A stretch of 64,000 nucleotides of DNA from Saccharibacillus brassicae. GTDB taxonomy: Bacteria; Bacillota; Bacilli; Paenibacillales; Paenibacillaceae. Each line of letters opens with the position of its first letter. Position 1 is the stretch's first letter. Below the pieces are notes generated by a model. The model worked only from the letters and a program-made list of their open reading frames with translations, did not search any database and was not told where the DNA came from. Made by a program: the position numbers and the translations under genes. This document shows, piece by piece, positions 11,801 through 19,957 of the stretch. The DNA is taken from NCBI RefSeq assembly GCF_006542275.1, contig NZ_CP041217.1:682001-746000 (forward strand), written 5' to 3'.

Positions 11801-11966
11801 CGATATGCGGCACTCCGTTTGCGGTCGGCGGTCCTTCGTAGAAGACGAAGTTCGGCTTGCCTTCGCGGTTCTCGATCGACTGCTTGAACGTATTCTCTTC
11901 ATTCCAACGGTTCAACACCCGCAGGTCGCGCGCGCGCGCTTTTTCTCTGACATCGACTCTTTGCAT
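8874..11966 (-). CDS. ileS: Isoleucyl-tRNA synthetase, class 2 (eukaryote-like) type
   Basis: This enzyme charges tRNA-Ile. The 1030 residues hold HIGH at 54-57 in GVPHIGHVLGR, a large editing domain, KMSKS at about 591-595 and an anticodon-binding domain. The C-terminal region (ELEQEGWVREIVRAVQDTR) lacks the CxxC zinc finger of the common bacterial type. Together with N-terminal wording such as FYEGPPTANGVPHIGH this marks the IleRS2 class, whose members are usually insensitive to mupirocin. The HIGH motif is normal rather than the swapped form seen in the most resistant members. It is governed by a T-box leader and sits where Bacillus keeps its ordinary ileS. Confidence 0.96.
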   Translation of the reverse strand: MQRVDVREKARARDLRVLNRWNEENTFKQSIENREGKPNFVFYEGPPTANGVPHIGHVLGRVIKDFVGRYQTMKGFHVVRKAGWDTHGLPVELGVEKQLGISGKHDIEEYGVEKFIKKCKESVFTYEKQWRELTEAIGYWTDLDNPYITLDNKYIESVWNLLGTIHDKGLLYRGHRVSPYCPSCQTTLSSHEVAQGYEDVKDLSATAKFKLESGEYVLAWTTTPWTLPSNIALAVNPAMTYVKVQQEGEVLILAKNLTGSVLKGEFETLGELPGSELVGLSYDAPFHYFTPEKGHLILGADFVTDASGTGVVHLAPAHGEDDYRVCRENGISFINLVDSQGRFVDEVTDFAGRFVKDGETDIEIVKALSEKGRLYSKEKYEHSYPFCWRCHTPLLYYATDSWFIRTTAVKDKLVENNKGVKWYPEHVRDGRFGKFLDDLIDWNISRNRYWGTPLNVWVCEETGREYAPKSIADLRERAVDFVPEDIELHKPYVDAIKLKSPFAEGAVMTRTSEVIDVWFDSGSMPFAQQHYPFENEEAFKAQYPADMIVEGIDQTRGWFYSLLAVSTMITGEAPYKSVMATGHILDENGQKMSKSKGNVVDPWEVLEEYGMDAFRWVMLADSAPWNTKRFSKSVVGEAKSKVVDTIVNTHAFLTLYADIDGFDPAAHPFQVPTGRLDRWILSRLHSLVAAANEALEDNDFLSAAKGIEEFVDGLSNWYIRRSRDRFWGSGLTDDKLDAYRTLTEVLSTLARLIAPFMPVLAEDLYGNLGGQTSVHLADYPTAYASLIDAELERDMKTSQQIVELARNVRNENSLKTRQPLSELIVSMDREFDLTDYAEIVKDEINVKQIRIESGDSDFVDYTLKLNLKVAGKKYGKNVGFLQNHFKGMTAQETRAVVDNGHFNIASPEGEELQVTGEELLIEKKAKEGFASASGYGLTVALNTDVTPELEQEGWVREIVRAVQDTRKKLDLKVEQRVDLTLDVDAELQAALEAFDSVLRENVLVDGVSFGSEDGMERMTLGGKEVGIKIR

Positions 11967-12029
11967 GTCTGTCGGCTCCTTTTGTATGGGGAATAAATGC
12001 TCGTCAATCCAAATCAGCGATCCGAAAAC

Positions 12030-12428
12030 AAAAAAAGCCCCGCCCCCGTAAAGGGACGAGACCTGCTCGCGTTACCACCCTTGTTTCGCCTGCCTGCACA
12101 GTCTGTCCGAAAAACGCCGGAGAACGCCGCTTTTCGGGCATCGCGCAGCAGAGCGACACCTTGTCTTCCGCGTCCAATAACGCGGGGCCGCTGTAACGGT
12201 CGGCATCCGATACGGCCTACTCTCTCCTGCATGAATGTCGCAAAAGGATTCGGGCGTACTTCTCCGGGACGATCTTCGGTCAATGCTTCGTACGCCGGCT
12301 TGCAGCTCTTGAAGGCCCGGCTCTCTGGAGAACGAACGGCATCGCTTACTGTTCCCATCGTGGAATTTGGTTCATGTTATGGATCTCATCCGGACTTGCC
12401 GTCCGGAACGCCGCAGCGGCGTTCTTTA
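12030..12428 (-). ncRNA. T-box riboswitch controlling ileS
   Basis: The minus-strand leader has the T-box sequence GGGTGGTAACGCGAG (complement 12065-12079, one base off the usual GGUACCGCG). It overlaps a terminator of 10 bp (12037-12062) followed by seven T. Further upstream, GGGAACAGTA and CCAGAGAG stem I elements are present. An ATC isoleucine codon at about 12271-12273 in CCGAAGATCGTC is the likely specifier. Uncharged tRNA-Ile should stabilise the antiterminator and switch ileS on. Confidence 0.9.
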
Positions 12429-12457
12429 TTTATAGCGCTATCCGCGGCGGTTGTCAA
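12429..12457 (-). promoter_or_regulatory. Strong SigmaA promoter for the ileS T-box transcript
   Basis: TTGACA (12452-12457) and TATAAA (12429-12434) on the minus strand are separated by exactly 17 bases. It begins just after the divIVA stop, so ileS is transcribed apart from divIVA. Confidence 0.85.
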
Positions 12458-12499
12458 TAGCTGACACCGACCGCCGCAGCGGACCTAAGCGCGGTCCGC

Positions 12500-13030
12500 C
12501 TAGTACGATTCGCTCGCGCGGCGGCGTTCGGCCTGGGCCTGCTCCATCTCGCGATCGAGTTCGCGGCTCTGGCGATCCAGCGCGTCCCAGCCGTCCTGGG
12601 CGAGCAGTTCGAGCTGCGCTTCGATCAGCGTCCGGAAACGGGTGCGGTAGATGGACGCCTGCTTCTTGAGCTCTTCCATCTCCACGGCGACTTTGCGCGA
12701 TTTGACCAAAGATTCGTTGATGATGCGATCGGCGTTTTTCTCCGCTTCCTTCACGATCAGCTGGGCTTCCTTCTTCGCGTTGCCGCGTACTTCGTCCGCC
12801 GCTTCCTGCGCCACGATGATCGTCTTGCTCAGCGTGTCTTCCAGGTTCATGAAATGGTTGAGACGCTCTTCCATCGACGTCATGCGGTGCAGAAGATCTT
12901 TATTTTCGCGAATGACGCTCTCGTAGTCTTTGATCACCTGATCCAAAAACTCGTTGACTTCATCTTCATCGTATCCGCGAAGACGCCGGCTGAATTCTTT
13001 GTTATGTATATCCAGCGGTGTTAATGCCAT
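12500..13030 (-). CDS. divIVA: Cell division and polarity protein DivIVA
   Basis: DivIVA recognises curved membrane at septa and poles and recruits partners. The 176-residue protein has the conserved N-terminal lipid-binding segment MALTPLDIHNKEFSRRLRGYDEDEVNEFL, here residues 1-29 with F13 and R18 in the exposed loop. Long coiled-coil stretches follow to about residue 165. An upstream in-frame start at 13066 exists, but ATG 13030 has GGAGG eight bases upstream and fits the family N-terminus. It lies last in the ylm block, before the separate ileS unit. Confidence 0.95.
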   Translation of the reverse strand: MALTPLDIHNKEFSRRLRGYDEDEVNEFLDQVIKDYESVIRENKDLLHRMTSMEERLNHFMNLEDTLSKTIIVAQEAADEVRGNAKKEAQLIVKEAEKNADRIINESLVKSRKVAVEMEELKKQASIYRTRFRTLIEAQLELLAQDGWDALDRQSRELDREMEQAQAERRRASESY

Positions 13031-13196
13031 GATGTGCACCTCCAAGTGTATTGAGCACGCTGCCAACCCCTCGGCGAACGGCCGGCCGTATCCGGTTTGT
13101 GAATCGGGCCGCCCGACTGCGGCCCCTTTGCTTTATCGGAATTTCGACGTTCGCACGCGAATTCCTGCATGAAACGATACGCCTTCTCCACAAATT

Positions 13197-13979
13197 CTAT
13201 ACAAACTTGCCGATCCGGACCCGATACCGGCCTTTTTTGGTCAAATCGCCGACTTCCAGCACCCGAAAGCGCCCGAAGCCCTGCAGGGAGACCGTGTCTC
13301 CTTCGCGCAGCATTTTGGAAGGATCTTCTTCCACTTTCCAGTTCACCCGGCAGCGCCCCGCCTTGATCGGAGCGAGAATCTTCGCCCGGCTCATACGGTA
13401 TACGTCGCTCGCGATCCCGTCAAGCCGCGGCGAAGCGACCGTCAGTTCCAGTTCCGCAAGCTCCGATTCCGCGGCAAGCAGCGAAGCAATCGGCAGCACT
13501 TCAGTGAACACGTTCACCCGGTGCACCTGACGCAGCTCCAGATTAAGAAAATCCGCGATCTCGGCGGCTACCACGATATGGCAGCCGTCTTCGCGCGGAT
13601 GGATATCGCCGACTTTGGAACGCTTCATGCCGAGTCCCAATACCGAACCCATATAATCGCCGTGCCCGAGCTCCATGAACTTGGTGTCCGACGGAGTGAT
13701 CGACAGCACGGCAAGCTTCGTGTCTTCTTCCTGCAGGTCCCGGTAATCCGGAGCGATCACGGCGCGCCGGCGTTCGGCAGCCTCGCTGCCCCCGTCCAGG
13801 CGAAAGTCGACGTCCGGTTCGCGGTTCGCCAGCATCGTCAAAATCTGCAGCTGGCGCGGATCGAGAAAATCGGTCAGCTTCGTCTCGTGATAGCGGGCCG
13901 CGCCTTCAAGCCATTCGGAAGCGCGGTCGACGAATTCGCGTTCGTCGGGATGGATATGTTCGTACATGTTTTTACTCAT
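13197..13979 (-). CDS. ylmH: YlmH, S4-domain RNA-binding protein
   Basis: YlmH is a cytoplasmic RNA-binding protein of the division cluster; members bind ribosomes and rescue stalled 50S-peptidyl-tRNA complexes. The 260 residues contain a central alpha/beta region with GDIHPREDGCHIVV at about 128-141 and a C-terminal S4 domain (about 187-250) with SRAKILAPIKAGRCRVNW and GDTVSLQGFGRFRV. It starts at ATG 13979 behind GAGGG; an in-frame ATG at residue 5 is an alternative. It follows ylmG by about 12 bases. Confidence 0.92.
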   Translation of the reverse strand: MSKNMYEHIHPDEREFVDRASEWLEGAARYHETKLTDFLDPRQLQILTMLANREPDVDFRLDGGSEAAERRRAVIAPDYRDLQEEDTKLAVLSITPSDTKFMELGHGDYMGSVLGLGMKRSKVGDIHPREDGCHIVVAAEIADFLNLELRQVHRVNVFTEVLPIASLLAAESELAELELTVASPRLDGIASDVYRMSRAKILAPIKAGRCRVNWKVEEDPSKMLREGDTVSLQGFGRFRVLEVGDLTKKGRYRVRIGKFV

Positions 13980-13991
13980 GTCAGGCCCTCT

Positions 13992-14282
13992 TTAACCGAT
14001 CGCTCTGGCAAGCAGTTCGATCAGGTACAGCACGCCGCGCTGCACGAATTGAAGAACGAAGAATGCCACGATCGGGGAAATGTCGAGCATGCCGCCGATC
14101 GGCGGGATGAAGCGGCGGAAGATGGCCAGGTAAGGTTCGGCAATTTTGCCCAAAATGACGCCGACCTGGCTCTCGCGCACATTCGGTACCCAAGACATCA
14201 GGATATAGATGATCAGAATCCAGGAATAGATCTGGAAAGCCCAAGGAACAATGACGTTATGGAGCAGAAGAAGAAATTCCAT
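13992..14282 (-). CDS. ylmG: YggT-family small membrane protein
   Basis: A 96-residue integral membrane protein with two hydrophobic segments (about 3-30 and 68-92) and the linker EPYLAIFRRFIPPIGGMLDISPIVAF typical of the YggT/YlmG family. The family is linked to cell division and osmotic tolerance, but the mechanism is unknown. It lies between sepF and ylmH as in B. subtilis. GAGGTG precedes the ATG. Confidence 0.9.
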   Translation of the reverse strand: MEFLLLLHNVIVPWAFQIYSWILIIYILMSWVPNVRESQVGVILGKIAEPYLAIFRRFIPPIGGMLDISPIVAFFVLQFVQRGVLYLIELLARAIG

Positions 14283-14292
14283 TAAACGATAT

Positions 14293-14748
14293 TCACCTCA
14301 TTTGATTATTAAATTCGTGATCTTCGCGGATCAGGTCCGCGATGGTGCCTTCCACTTCCACCGTATCCGGCGTGCAGAGGAAAATGTCTCCTCCGACTTT
14401 GGAAATGTTGCCGTTGATCGCGTACACGGTGCCACCGAGAAAATCGATGATCCGCTTGGCGTGGTCGCGGCGAACCTGCTGCAAATTGACGACGACCGAA
14501 CGGTGCGCGCGCAGATGGTCGGCGATCTGTTGGGCGTCGTCGTACGTACGCGGTTCCACCAGAATCACTTTGACGCTTTTCTGAGCATGGATACTGACCA
14601 CGTTGTTCGCTTTCGCGTTTTTGCGTGTCTCGTAATTGGAAGCCGCGTCGTAAGGCTGATCGTCCGGATCGGCTACTTTCTCGCGCTCTACGATCTCTTC
14701 TTCTTCCTGCAGGCCGAGAAAATTCATAAAACGGTTCATGACACCCAT
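14293..14748 (-). CDS. sepF: Septum formation protein SepF
   Basis: SepF anchors and aligns FtsZ filaments at the membrane. The 151-residue protein has an N-terminal amphipathic helix (NRFMNFLGL), an acidic variable linker, and a C-terminal core with VKVILVEPRTYDDAQQIADHL and FLGGTVYAINGNISKVG. I chose ATG 14748 because GGAGG lies seven bases before it and it follows the ylmE stop by two bases. A TTG two codons earlier (14754) overlaps the ylmE stop and is the alternative. Confidence 0.94.
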   Translation of the reverse strand: MGVMNRFMNFLGLQEEEEIVEREKVADPDDQPYDAASNYETRKNAKANNVVSIHAQKSVKVILVEPRTYDDAQQIADHLRAHRSVVVNLQQVRRDHAKRIIDFLGGTVYAINGNISKVGGDIFLCTPDTVEVEGTIADLIREDHEFNNQMR

Positions 14749-14750
14749 CT

Positions 14751-15440
14751 TCAATCCTCCTCTTTTCCTACCAGAATGGAGCCCAGGCGAAGCCAGGTCG
14801 CTCCTTCTTCGATCGCCACTTCAAAATCGCCCGACATGCCCATCGACAGATGCTCGATCGGCGCGGACCACGCTTCGCGGGCATTGAGTTCGTCCCGCAG
14901 CTCGCGCAGTCCCCGGAACGTCGGGCGGGCGCCTTCGGCGTCCCGGTCGAGCGGCGCCATCGTCATCAGGCCCACCACGTTCAGATGGGAATAGTCCCGC
15001 AGCTGCCGCACGAAATCGTATACTTCTTCGGGCGGCATGCCGGATTTGGAATCTTCGCCCGATACGTTGACCTGAACGAAGACGTTCACCTCTATATCGG
15101 ACGCGGCGGCCTGACGTTCCAGTTCTTTGGCCAACGAGAGACGATCCAGCGAATGAATATACGCGAATCTCCCGATCACGTCTTTTACTTTATTGCTCTG
15201 CAGCTGGCCGATAAAATGCCACGTGCCCTGGCTGCCGAGCGCTTCCCATTTCGGTTTGGCGTTTTGCCAGCGGTTTTCGCCGATATGGCGAATGCCGCTG
15301 TCGAACACCTGCGCCGTTTTTTCCGTCGAGACGTACTTCGTTACCGCTACAATGTTCACTTCTTCCGGCGATCGGCCCGCGCGCGCGCAGGCTTCGGCCA
15401 CCTTCTCGTTCACATGCGCGATCCGCTGCTGTAAAGTCAC
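14751..15440 (-). CDS. ylmE: PLP homeostasis protein, YggS/YlmE family
   Basis: This family binds pyridoxal phosphate and keeps free PLP and amino-acid pools in balance; no enzymatic reaction is established. The 229-residue protein has the PLP lysine K35 in VAVTKYVS, then HFIGQLQSNK, VNVSGEDSKSG, GLMTMAP and SMGMSGDFEVAIEEG. The GTG start at 15440 overlaps the pgeF stop as GTGA and has GGAGG nine bases upstream. A longer frame begins at 15548 inside pgeF and is not supported. Confidence 0.93.
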   Translation of the reverse strand: MTLQQRIAHVNEKVAEACARAGRSPEEVNIVAVTKYVSTEKTAQVFDSGIRHIGENRWQNAKPKWEALGSQGTWHFIGQLQSNKVKDVIGRFAYIHSLDRLSLAKELERQAAASDIEVNVFVQVNVSGEDSKSGMPPEEVYDFVRQLRDYSHLNVVGLMTMAPLDRDAEGARPTFRGLRELRDELNAREAWSAPIEHLSMGMSGDFEVAIEEGATWLRLGSILVGKEED

Positions 15441-16312
15441 CGGAGCGTGCCTCCTTCTCGTAATCCGATCCAGCTCGCCATTCGGCCGGTCTGTCCTTTT
15501 TCCTGTCGATGCGAAAAGAACAAATCGGTCCGGCTGCCCGTGCACCACTGCGTGCGCAGCACGTTTTCCGGACGTAATCCTGCTCTTATCATAAGGTGTC
15601 GATTCAATTCTTTCAAGTTAAGCAGCGCTTTGCCTCCGCCCAAATCTTCGGAAAAGTCAGACAGCGAACGAGAACCATTACCCGACTCCTTTTCCAGCAA
15701 AACGCCGACCTGCCCAAGCACCGCTTCGTCCACCTCGTAGCGGCGTTCCCCGATGCAGGGACCGATCGCCGCCAGAACGTCGTCGGGCCGGCTGCCGTAC
15801 TGCTCGCCCATGCGCTCGACCAGCCGCCGGCCGATCCCGGCGACCGTGCCTTTCCAGCCCGCATGCGCAAGGCCGATCACCTGCCGTACCGGATCGAACA
15901 CGTACAGCGGAGTGCAGTCGGCGTAGAACGAAGTCAGCAGAATGCCCGGCACGTTCGTCAGCAGGCCATCCGTATCGGGAAACGCGCTGTCGCGGTCCGA
16001 CCGGCCCCGGCCGCGGTCTTCTTCCGTCACAATAGCGATCTCGGCCAGATGCACCTGTTCGCCGCTCGTCCAGTCTTCGAACCGGAAACCGGCCGCTTCC
16101 GCGACCCGCGACCGATTCTCCGCTACGTGAGCCGGATCGTCGCCGACGTGCAGCGCGCAGTTGAGGCTGGCGCGGAAGCCCTCGCTGACGCCGCCTCCGC
16201 GACCCGTGAAGCCCGCGCTCAAGCCGTCGAACCGCTGCCACGGAGCGATATCGAATACTTCCGCCCCGTTGTCCGCCGTCCGGCGAACGAAAGGTTCCGT
16301 CATGCTCGTCAT
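15437..16312 (-). CDS. pgeF: Polyphenol oxidase-like purine nucleosidase, YlmD/PgeF family
   Basis: Members of this YfiH/PgeF family are zinc proteins. They act on purine nucleosides, and the E. coli one corrects wrongly built peptidoglycan precursors. The 291 residues carry the metal triad H88 (EQVH), C133 (ADCTP) and H150 (AHAGWKG), with an IGPCIGERRYEV motif. It is first in pgeF-ylmE-sepF-ylmG-ylmH-divIVA. GGAGG lies ten bases before the ATG. A terminator separates it from ftsZ. Confidence 0.9.
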   Translation of the reverse strand: MTSMTEPFVRRTADNGAEVFDIAPWQRFDGLSAGFTGRGGGVSEGFRASLNCALHVGDDPAHVAENRSRVAEAAGFRFEDWTSGEQVHLAEIAIVTEEDRGRGRSDRDSAFPDTDGLLTNVPGILLTSFYADCTPLYVFDPVRQVIGLAHAGWKGTVAGIGRRLVERMGEQYGSRPDDVLAAIGPCIGERRYEVDEAVLGQVGVLLEKESGNGSRSLSDFSEDLGGGKALLNLKELNRHLMIRAGLRPENVLRTQWCTGSRTDLFFSHRQEKGQTGRMASWIGLREGGTLR

Positions 16313-16369
16313 CTAATCGATTCCTCCTTGCCGAATACGCACAGCGTATAGCCCCGTATCCGTATGTTG

Positions 16370-16406
16370 AAAAAAAGATCCGCTTCCGTATAGCGAAAGC
16401 GGATCT
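16370..16406 (-). terminator. Terminator downstream of ftsZ
   Basis: On the minus strand AGATCCGCTT pairs with AAGCGGATCT (arms 16376-16388 and 16394-16406), followed by seven T. It separates ftsA-ftsZ from the pgeF-divIVA unit. Confidence 0.88.
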
Positions 16407-16426
16407 TTCGTAAGTCGCAATCCTTG

Positions 16427-17557
16427 TTAGTCGTTGTTCTGGCGCGAGCGGTTCCGCAGGAACGTCGGAATATCCAGCTGGTCGCCTCCGGCCTGAGGCT
16501 CGAAAGCGGGACGCTGCGGCTGCTGCGGCTGAGGACGGTCGGGTTGACCGCCTTCGGGCTGCTGGGCCGCCGGACGACGGATCAGAGGCTTCATCGGCGC
16601 AGGCTTGTGTTCGAAGCCGGTCGCGATAACGGTCACTTTGATCTCTTCTTTCATCGTCTCGTCGATGATGGCACCGAAGATCATGTTCACTTCCGGATCG
16701 GAAGCTTCGATGACGATTTCGGCCGCTTCGTTGACTTCGTACAGCGAGAGGTTCGAACCGCCCGTGATGTTCATGATGACGCCGCGGGCGCCTTCGATCG
16801 ACGTCTCGAGCAGCGGGCTCATGATCGCTTTGCGCGCGGCGTCCGCCGCACGGTTCTCGCCGGCCGCTTCGCCGATGCCCATCAGCGCGGAACCGCGCTC
16901 GGTCATGATCGTCTTGACGTCCGCAAAGTCGAGGTTGATCAGACCCGGAACGGCGATCAGGTCGGAAATGCCCTGAACAGCCTGACGCAGGACGTTGTCC
17001 GCTTCGCGGAACGCTTCCAGCATCGGGGTCTTCTTGTCGACGATCTCAAGCAGGCGATCGTTCGGAATGACGATCAGCGTATCGACTTTTTCTTTGAGCG
17101 CTTCAATGCCGAGTTCGGCCTGCGCAGCGCGCTTGCGGCCTTCGAACGTGAACGGACGCGTGACGACCCCCACCGTCAAAGCACCGCATTCGCGCGCGAT
17201 CTCCGCGATAACCGGAGCTGCGCCCGTGCCCGTGCCGCCGCCCATGCCGGCGGTAACGAACACCATATCCGCTCCTTTGAGCGTATTGCTGATCAGTTCG
17301 CGGGATTCTTCCGCCGCCTTCTTGCCGACGTCCGGATTGGCACCCGCGCCAAGACCTCTTGTCAGCTTGTCGCCGATCTGCAGCTTGTGTTCCGACTTAG
17401 CCAGGTGAAGTGCCTGGGCATCCGTGTTGACCGTAATAAACTCCACGCCTTGAACGCCGTTCTCGATCATCCGGTTGACGGCATTGCTGCCTCCGCCGCC
17501 TACGCCGATGACTTTAATACGCGCCAGGCTTTCCATTTCGAAATCGAATTCCAACAT
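16427..17557 (-). CDS. ftsZ: Cell division GTPase FtsZ
   Basis: FtsZ is the tubulin-like GTPase that forms the Z ring. The 376-residue protein has the nucleotide loop GGGTGTG at 106-112 and the T7-loop region [12 protein letters not shown] at about 205-216. A Gln/Pro-rich linker (about 320-350) follows, and the conserved tail [10 protein letters not shown] near 361-370 binds FtsA and SepF. It follows ftsA by 51 bases. AGGGGGAG and GGAGG both lie just upstream of the ATG. The terminator at 16370 ends the transcript. Confidence 0.98.
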   Translation of the reverse strand: MLEFDFEMESLARIKVIGVGGGGSNAVNRMIENGVQGVEFITVNTDAQALHLAKSEHKLQIGDKLTRGLGAGANPDVGKKAAEESRELISNTLKGADMVFVTAGMGGGTGTGAAPVIAEIARECGALTVGVVTRPFTFEGRKRAAQAELGIEALKEKVDTLIVIPNDRLLEIVDKKTPMLEAFREADNVLRQAVQGISDLIAVPGLINLDFADVKTIMTERGSALMGIGEAAGENRAADAARKAIMSPLLETSIEGARGVIMNITGGSNLSLYEVNEAAEIVIEASDPEVNMIFGAIIDETMKEEIKVTVIATGFEHKPAPMKPLIRRPAAQQPEGGQPDRPQPQQPQRPAFEPQAGGDQLDIPTFLRNRSRQNND

Positions 17558-17608
17558 ATTCCTCCATCTCCCCCTCGTTTTCCTTGGATGGGCTCGTTTT
17601 TGTGTGAC

Positions 17609-18886
17609 TTAAATAAATTCGCTAAACATATTTTTGAGCTTTTCTAGGAAACCGGTTTTCTGGGTCGTCTCCGGTGCGGGATTGGATTTAGGTCGATTGA
17701 CGGGTTTCTTGCCCGGCGCTGCGTTTCCTCTGCCGCGATTTTTCCGAATGACGCTGTACAAAATGCCGATCCCGCTCGTAAAGGCCGGGTCCCGCACGCC
17801 GATGTAATCCGGCACGGCAAGACGGACAGACGCCGACAGTTCGCTTTGGGCAACTTGCAGAACCCCCGGCATCGCGACCGTTCCGCCGCTCAGCACGTAG
17901 CCGCCCGGAATGTCCGGATAACCCATGCGCTGAATCTCCTGATGAATAAGCTGGAAAATCTCCTGCACCCGCGGCTCGATGATCGCAGCCAGGTCTTCCT
18001 GCGTATATTCCTTCTCGATCGTGCTGCCGATCCGGTTGACCTTGAATACGACGTCAGCCGCCGCATCCGCCATCATAGCGCATCCGTACTTCAGCTTGAC
18101 CTTCTCGGCCTGATCGGTCACCGTGCGCAGTCCGTAAGCGATATCGTTCGTGACGTATTCGCCTCCGACCGGAATCGTCGAGACGGCCGTAAGATGGCCG
18201 CTTTCGAAGACGGAAATGGTCGCCTGGCCGGCTCCGATATCGATCAGTGCCGTACGCATCGTCTTCTCGTCCTTGGTAAGCGCCAGCTGGCCGGCCCCGA
18301 GGGAAATCAGCACCAGTTCTTTCACCTTGAGGTCGGCTTTCTCCACGCAGCGCAAAAGGTTATGTATAGCCGTTTTTGCGCCGGTGACAATCGTAGCTTC
18401 CACCTCCAAGCGGGATCCGATCATGCCCCGCGGATCCTGAATTCCCTCCAAGCCGTCAACCACGAATTGCTTGGCAACGACATCGATGATTTCACGTTCC
18501 GGCGGAAGAGCCACGACTTCGGCCGCCTTGGTTACGCGCTCGATATCGTCCTCCCCGATTTCTCGGTCTTCGTTCGACACGGTCACGACGCCGCGGCTGG
18601 ACTGCAGCCCGATATGGCTGCCCGATATTCCGACGTAAACTTCCGTTATTTGAATGCCGACCATTCGCTCGGCATGCTCCACGGCGCCGCGAATCGATTG
18701 GACGGTCTGATCGACGTCAACAATGGCGCCTTTTCGGATTCCTTCCGAATCGGCAGATCCAACTCCAATAATATTAAAGGTTCCGTTGTTGATTTCCCCA
18801 ATAATAGCACGAACTTTGGATGTACCGATGTCCAAACTAACAATGATGTCATTGCTGCTCAAGCCCTTGGCACCTCCCGTTTGCAA
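17609..18886 (-). CDS. ftsA: Cell division ATPase FtsA
   Basis: FtsA is the actin-like protein that tethers FtsZ to the membrane. The 425 residues begin with a phosphate-1 motif SLDIGTSKVRAIIGE (17-31), contain the family 1C/SHS2 region, and end with an amphipathic membrane helix (GFLEKLKNMFSEFI). A basic, proline-rich stretch before the tail is variable in the family. It forms a unit with ftsZ and probably has its own promoter at 19023. Confidence 0.97.
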   Translation of the reverse strand: MQTGGAKGLSSNDIIVSLDIGTSKVRAIIGEINNGTFNIIGVGSADSEGIRKGAIVDVDQTVQSIRGAVEHAERMVGIQITEVYVGISGSHIGLQSSRGVVTVSNEDREIGEDDIERVTKAAEVVALPPEREIIDVVAKQFVVDGLEGIQDPRGMIGSRLEVEATIVTGAKTAIHNLLRCVEKADLKVKELVLISLGAGQLALTKDEKTMRTALIDIGAGQATISVFESGHLTAVSTIPVGGEYVTNDIAYGLRTVTDQAEKVKLKYGCAMMADAAADVVFKVNRIGSTIEKEYTQEDLAAIIEPRVQEIFQLIHQEIQRMGYPDIPGGYVLSGGTVAMPGVLQVAQSELSASVRLAVPDYIGVRDPAFTSGIGILYSVIRKNRGRGNAAPGKKPVNRPKSNPAPETTQKTGFLEKLKNMFSEFI

Positions 18887-19022
18887 AATTGTTCATCTGG
18901 TTCGTCTAAAGCCGGATGTTTGGCGTATCTCCATACCTAATTCAACACGGCTTAAACTTTCCCTCTTTCGTTTTAAAGATTTTTATGCGGATTGTGTATC
19001 TTTTTGCGAGAATACAGCAAAC

Positions 19023-19031
19023 ATTATAGCA
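19023..19031 (-). promoter_or_regulatory. Extended -10 promoter upstream of ftsA
   Basis: The minus strand reads TGCTATAATG, an extended -10 (TGnTATAAT), about 140 bases before ftsA in a 172-base gap. No good -35 is seen, as allowed for extended -10 promoters. Confidence 0.55.
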
Positions 19032-19058
19032 TCTTTTGGCAGCGGGGAGTAGCGGGCT

Positions 19059-19832
19059 TTAGGGCGAGATCACGCCGTTCTCTCCGTCTTCCGTACTCAC
19101 GAAAGGAACCAAATCGTTGGCTTCGAGCATTTTGATCATGCCCGGCGCCTGCGTTTCGGTAATTCCGCCCAAAATTTCGAGCTTTTCCTTCAGCAGCGCG
19201 ACGGTCGTCTCCACCTCGAACCGCGAGCGCGTGTAGATCCGGATCTTGTCCGGATAAGCCTCCGACGGCCAGGGCATAATCTCGGACAGGTCGGCCAGCA
19301 GGCTGTCGGGCACCGAATCCAGCACGCGGCACAGCTTCGCCTTCTCTTCTTCCCGTCCGGCCCACTCCGTCAGCATCGGCTTCTCGGCCGGCAGCCCCTG
19401 ATCGCGCAGCTTGATCTCCGCGCCGCTGCCGAGCAGCGCCTGAATGCTGCCGTCTTCCAGCAGTTCGTACGCGACCGGATCGTATTCGTCGACGATCAGC
19501 CGCACCGTGCCCGGAAAATTTTTGTCCACCGTCACTTTTTCGACCGCGTTCAGATTCGCTACGACCCGCTGCTCGACGCTCTCCGCGCTCGATCCGAAAA
19601 ATTGGCCGCCGATCCGCAGTCCCGCCGCTTCGATCACCGCCGAACGGTCGACGTACACGTTGCCTTCGACCTCGATCTGCTGAATGCGGCTCAACGAAGA
19701 ACGGAAAAAGATCAGGCTTAACCCGGCTGCCAGCAGCAAGGCAAGGATCAGCCCCAACTTCCAGCGTTTCCCGCGGCGCGGCTTCCGGGTGTCCGACTCT
19801 CGGTTTTCGATCGGTTTGACTACTTTAAGCAT
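19059..19832 (-). CDS. divIB: Cell division protein DivIB/FtsQ
   Basis: DivIB is a bitopic membrane protein of the divisome that works with FtsL and DivIC. The 257 residues comprise a basic cytoplasmic tail, one TM helix (about 28-47), a POTRA domain starting at LSRIQQIEVEGNVYVDRSAVIEAAG, and a beta domain. It lies between murG and ftsA with 160-170 bases on both sides and its own promoter. Confidence 0.92.
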   Translation of the reverse strand: MLKVVKPIENRESDTRKPRRGKRWKLGLILALLLAAGLSLIFFRSSLSRIQQIEVEGNVYVDRSAVIEAAGLRIGGQFFGSSAESVEQRVVANLNAVEKVTVDKNFPGTVRLIVDEYDPVAYELLEDGSIQALLGSGAEIKLRDQGLPAEKPMLTEWAGREEEKAKLCRVLDSVPDSLLADLSEIMPWPSEAYPDKIRIYTRSRFEVETTVALLKEKLEILGGITETQAPGMIKMLEANDLVPFVSTEDGENGVISP

Positions 19833-19957
19833 GCATATTCTCCATCCGGCCGCCCGGCGTCCGCTTCTCCAAAAACGGGAATAGGAACAGAGCGGTTAAT
19901 TGCGCGGTACGCGGCATCCGCGCCGCCGAAAAAACGACGGGCTTTTGTGTTACGTTC

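Noticed and set aside
9228..11996. A 922-codon plus-strand open frame opposite ileS
   Set aside because: It lies fully antisense to a clearly recognised synthetase, is rich in Arg, Asp, Val and Phe as expected for the reverse complement of GC-rich codons, and has no ribosome site or recognisable domain.
15441..15548. Upstream extension of ylmE
   Set aside because: It would be entirely inside pgeF; the GTG at 15440 has a good ribosome site and GTGA coupling.
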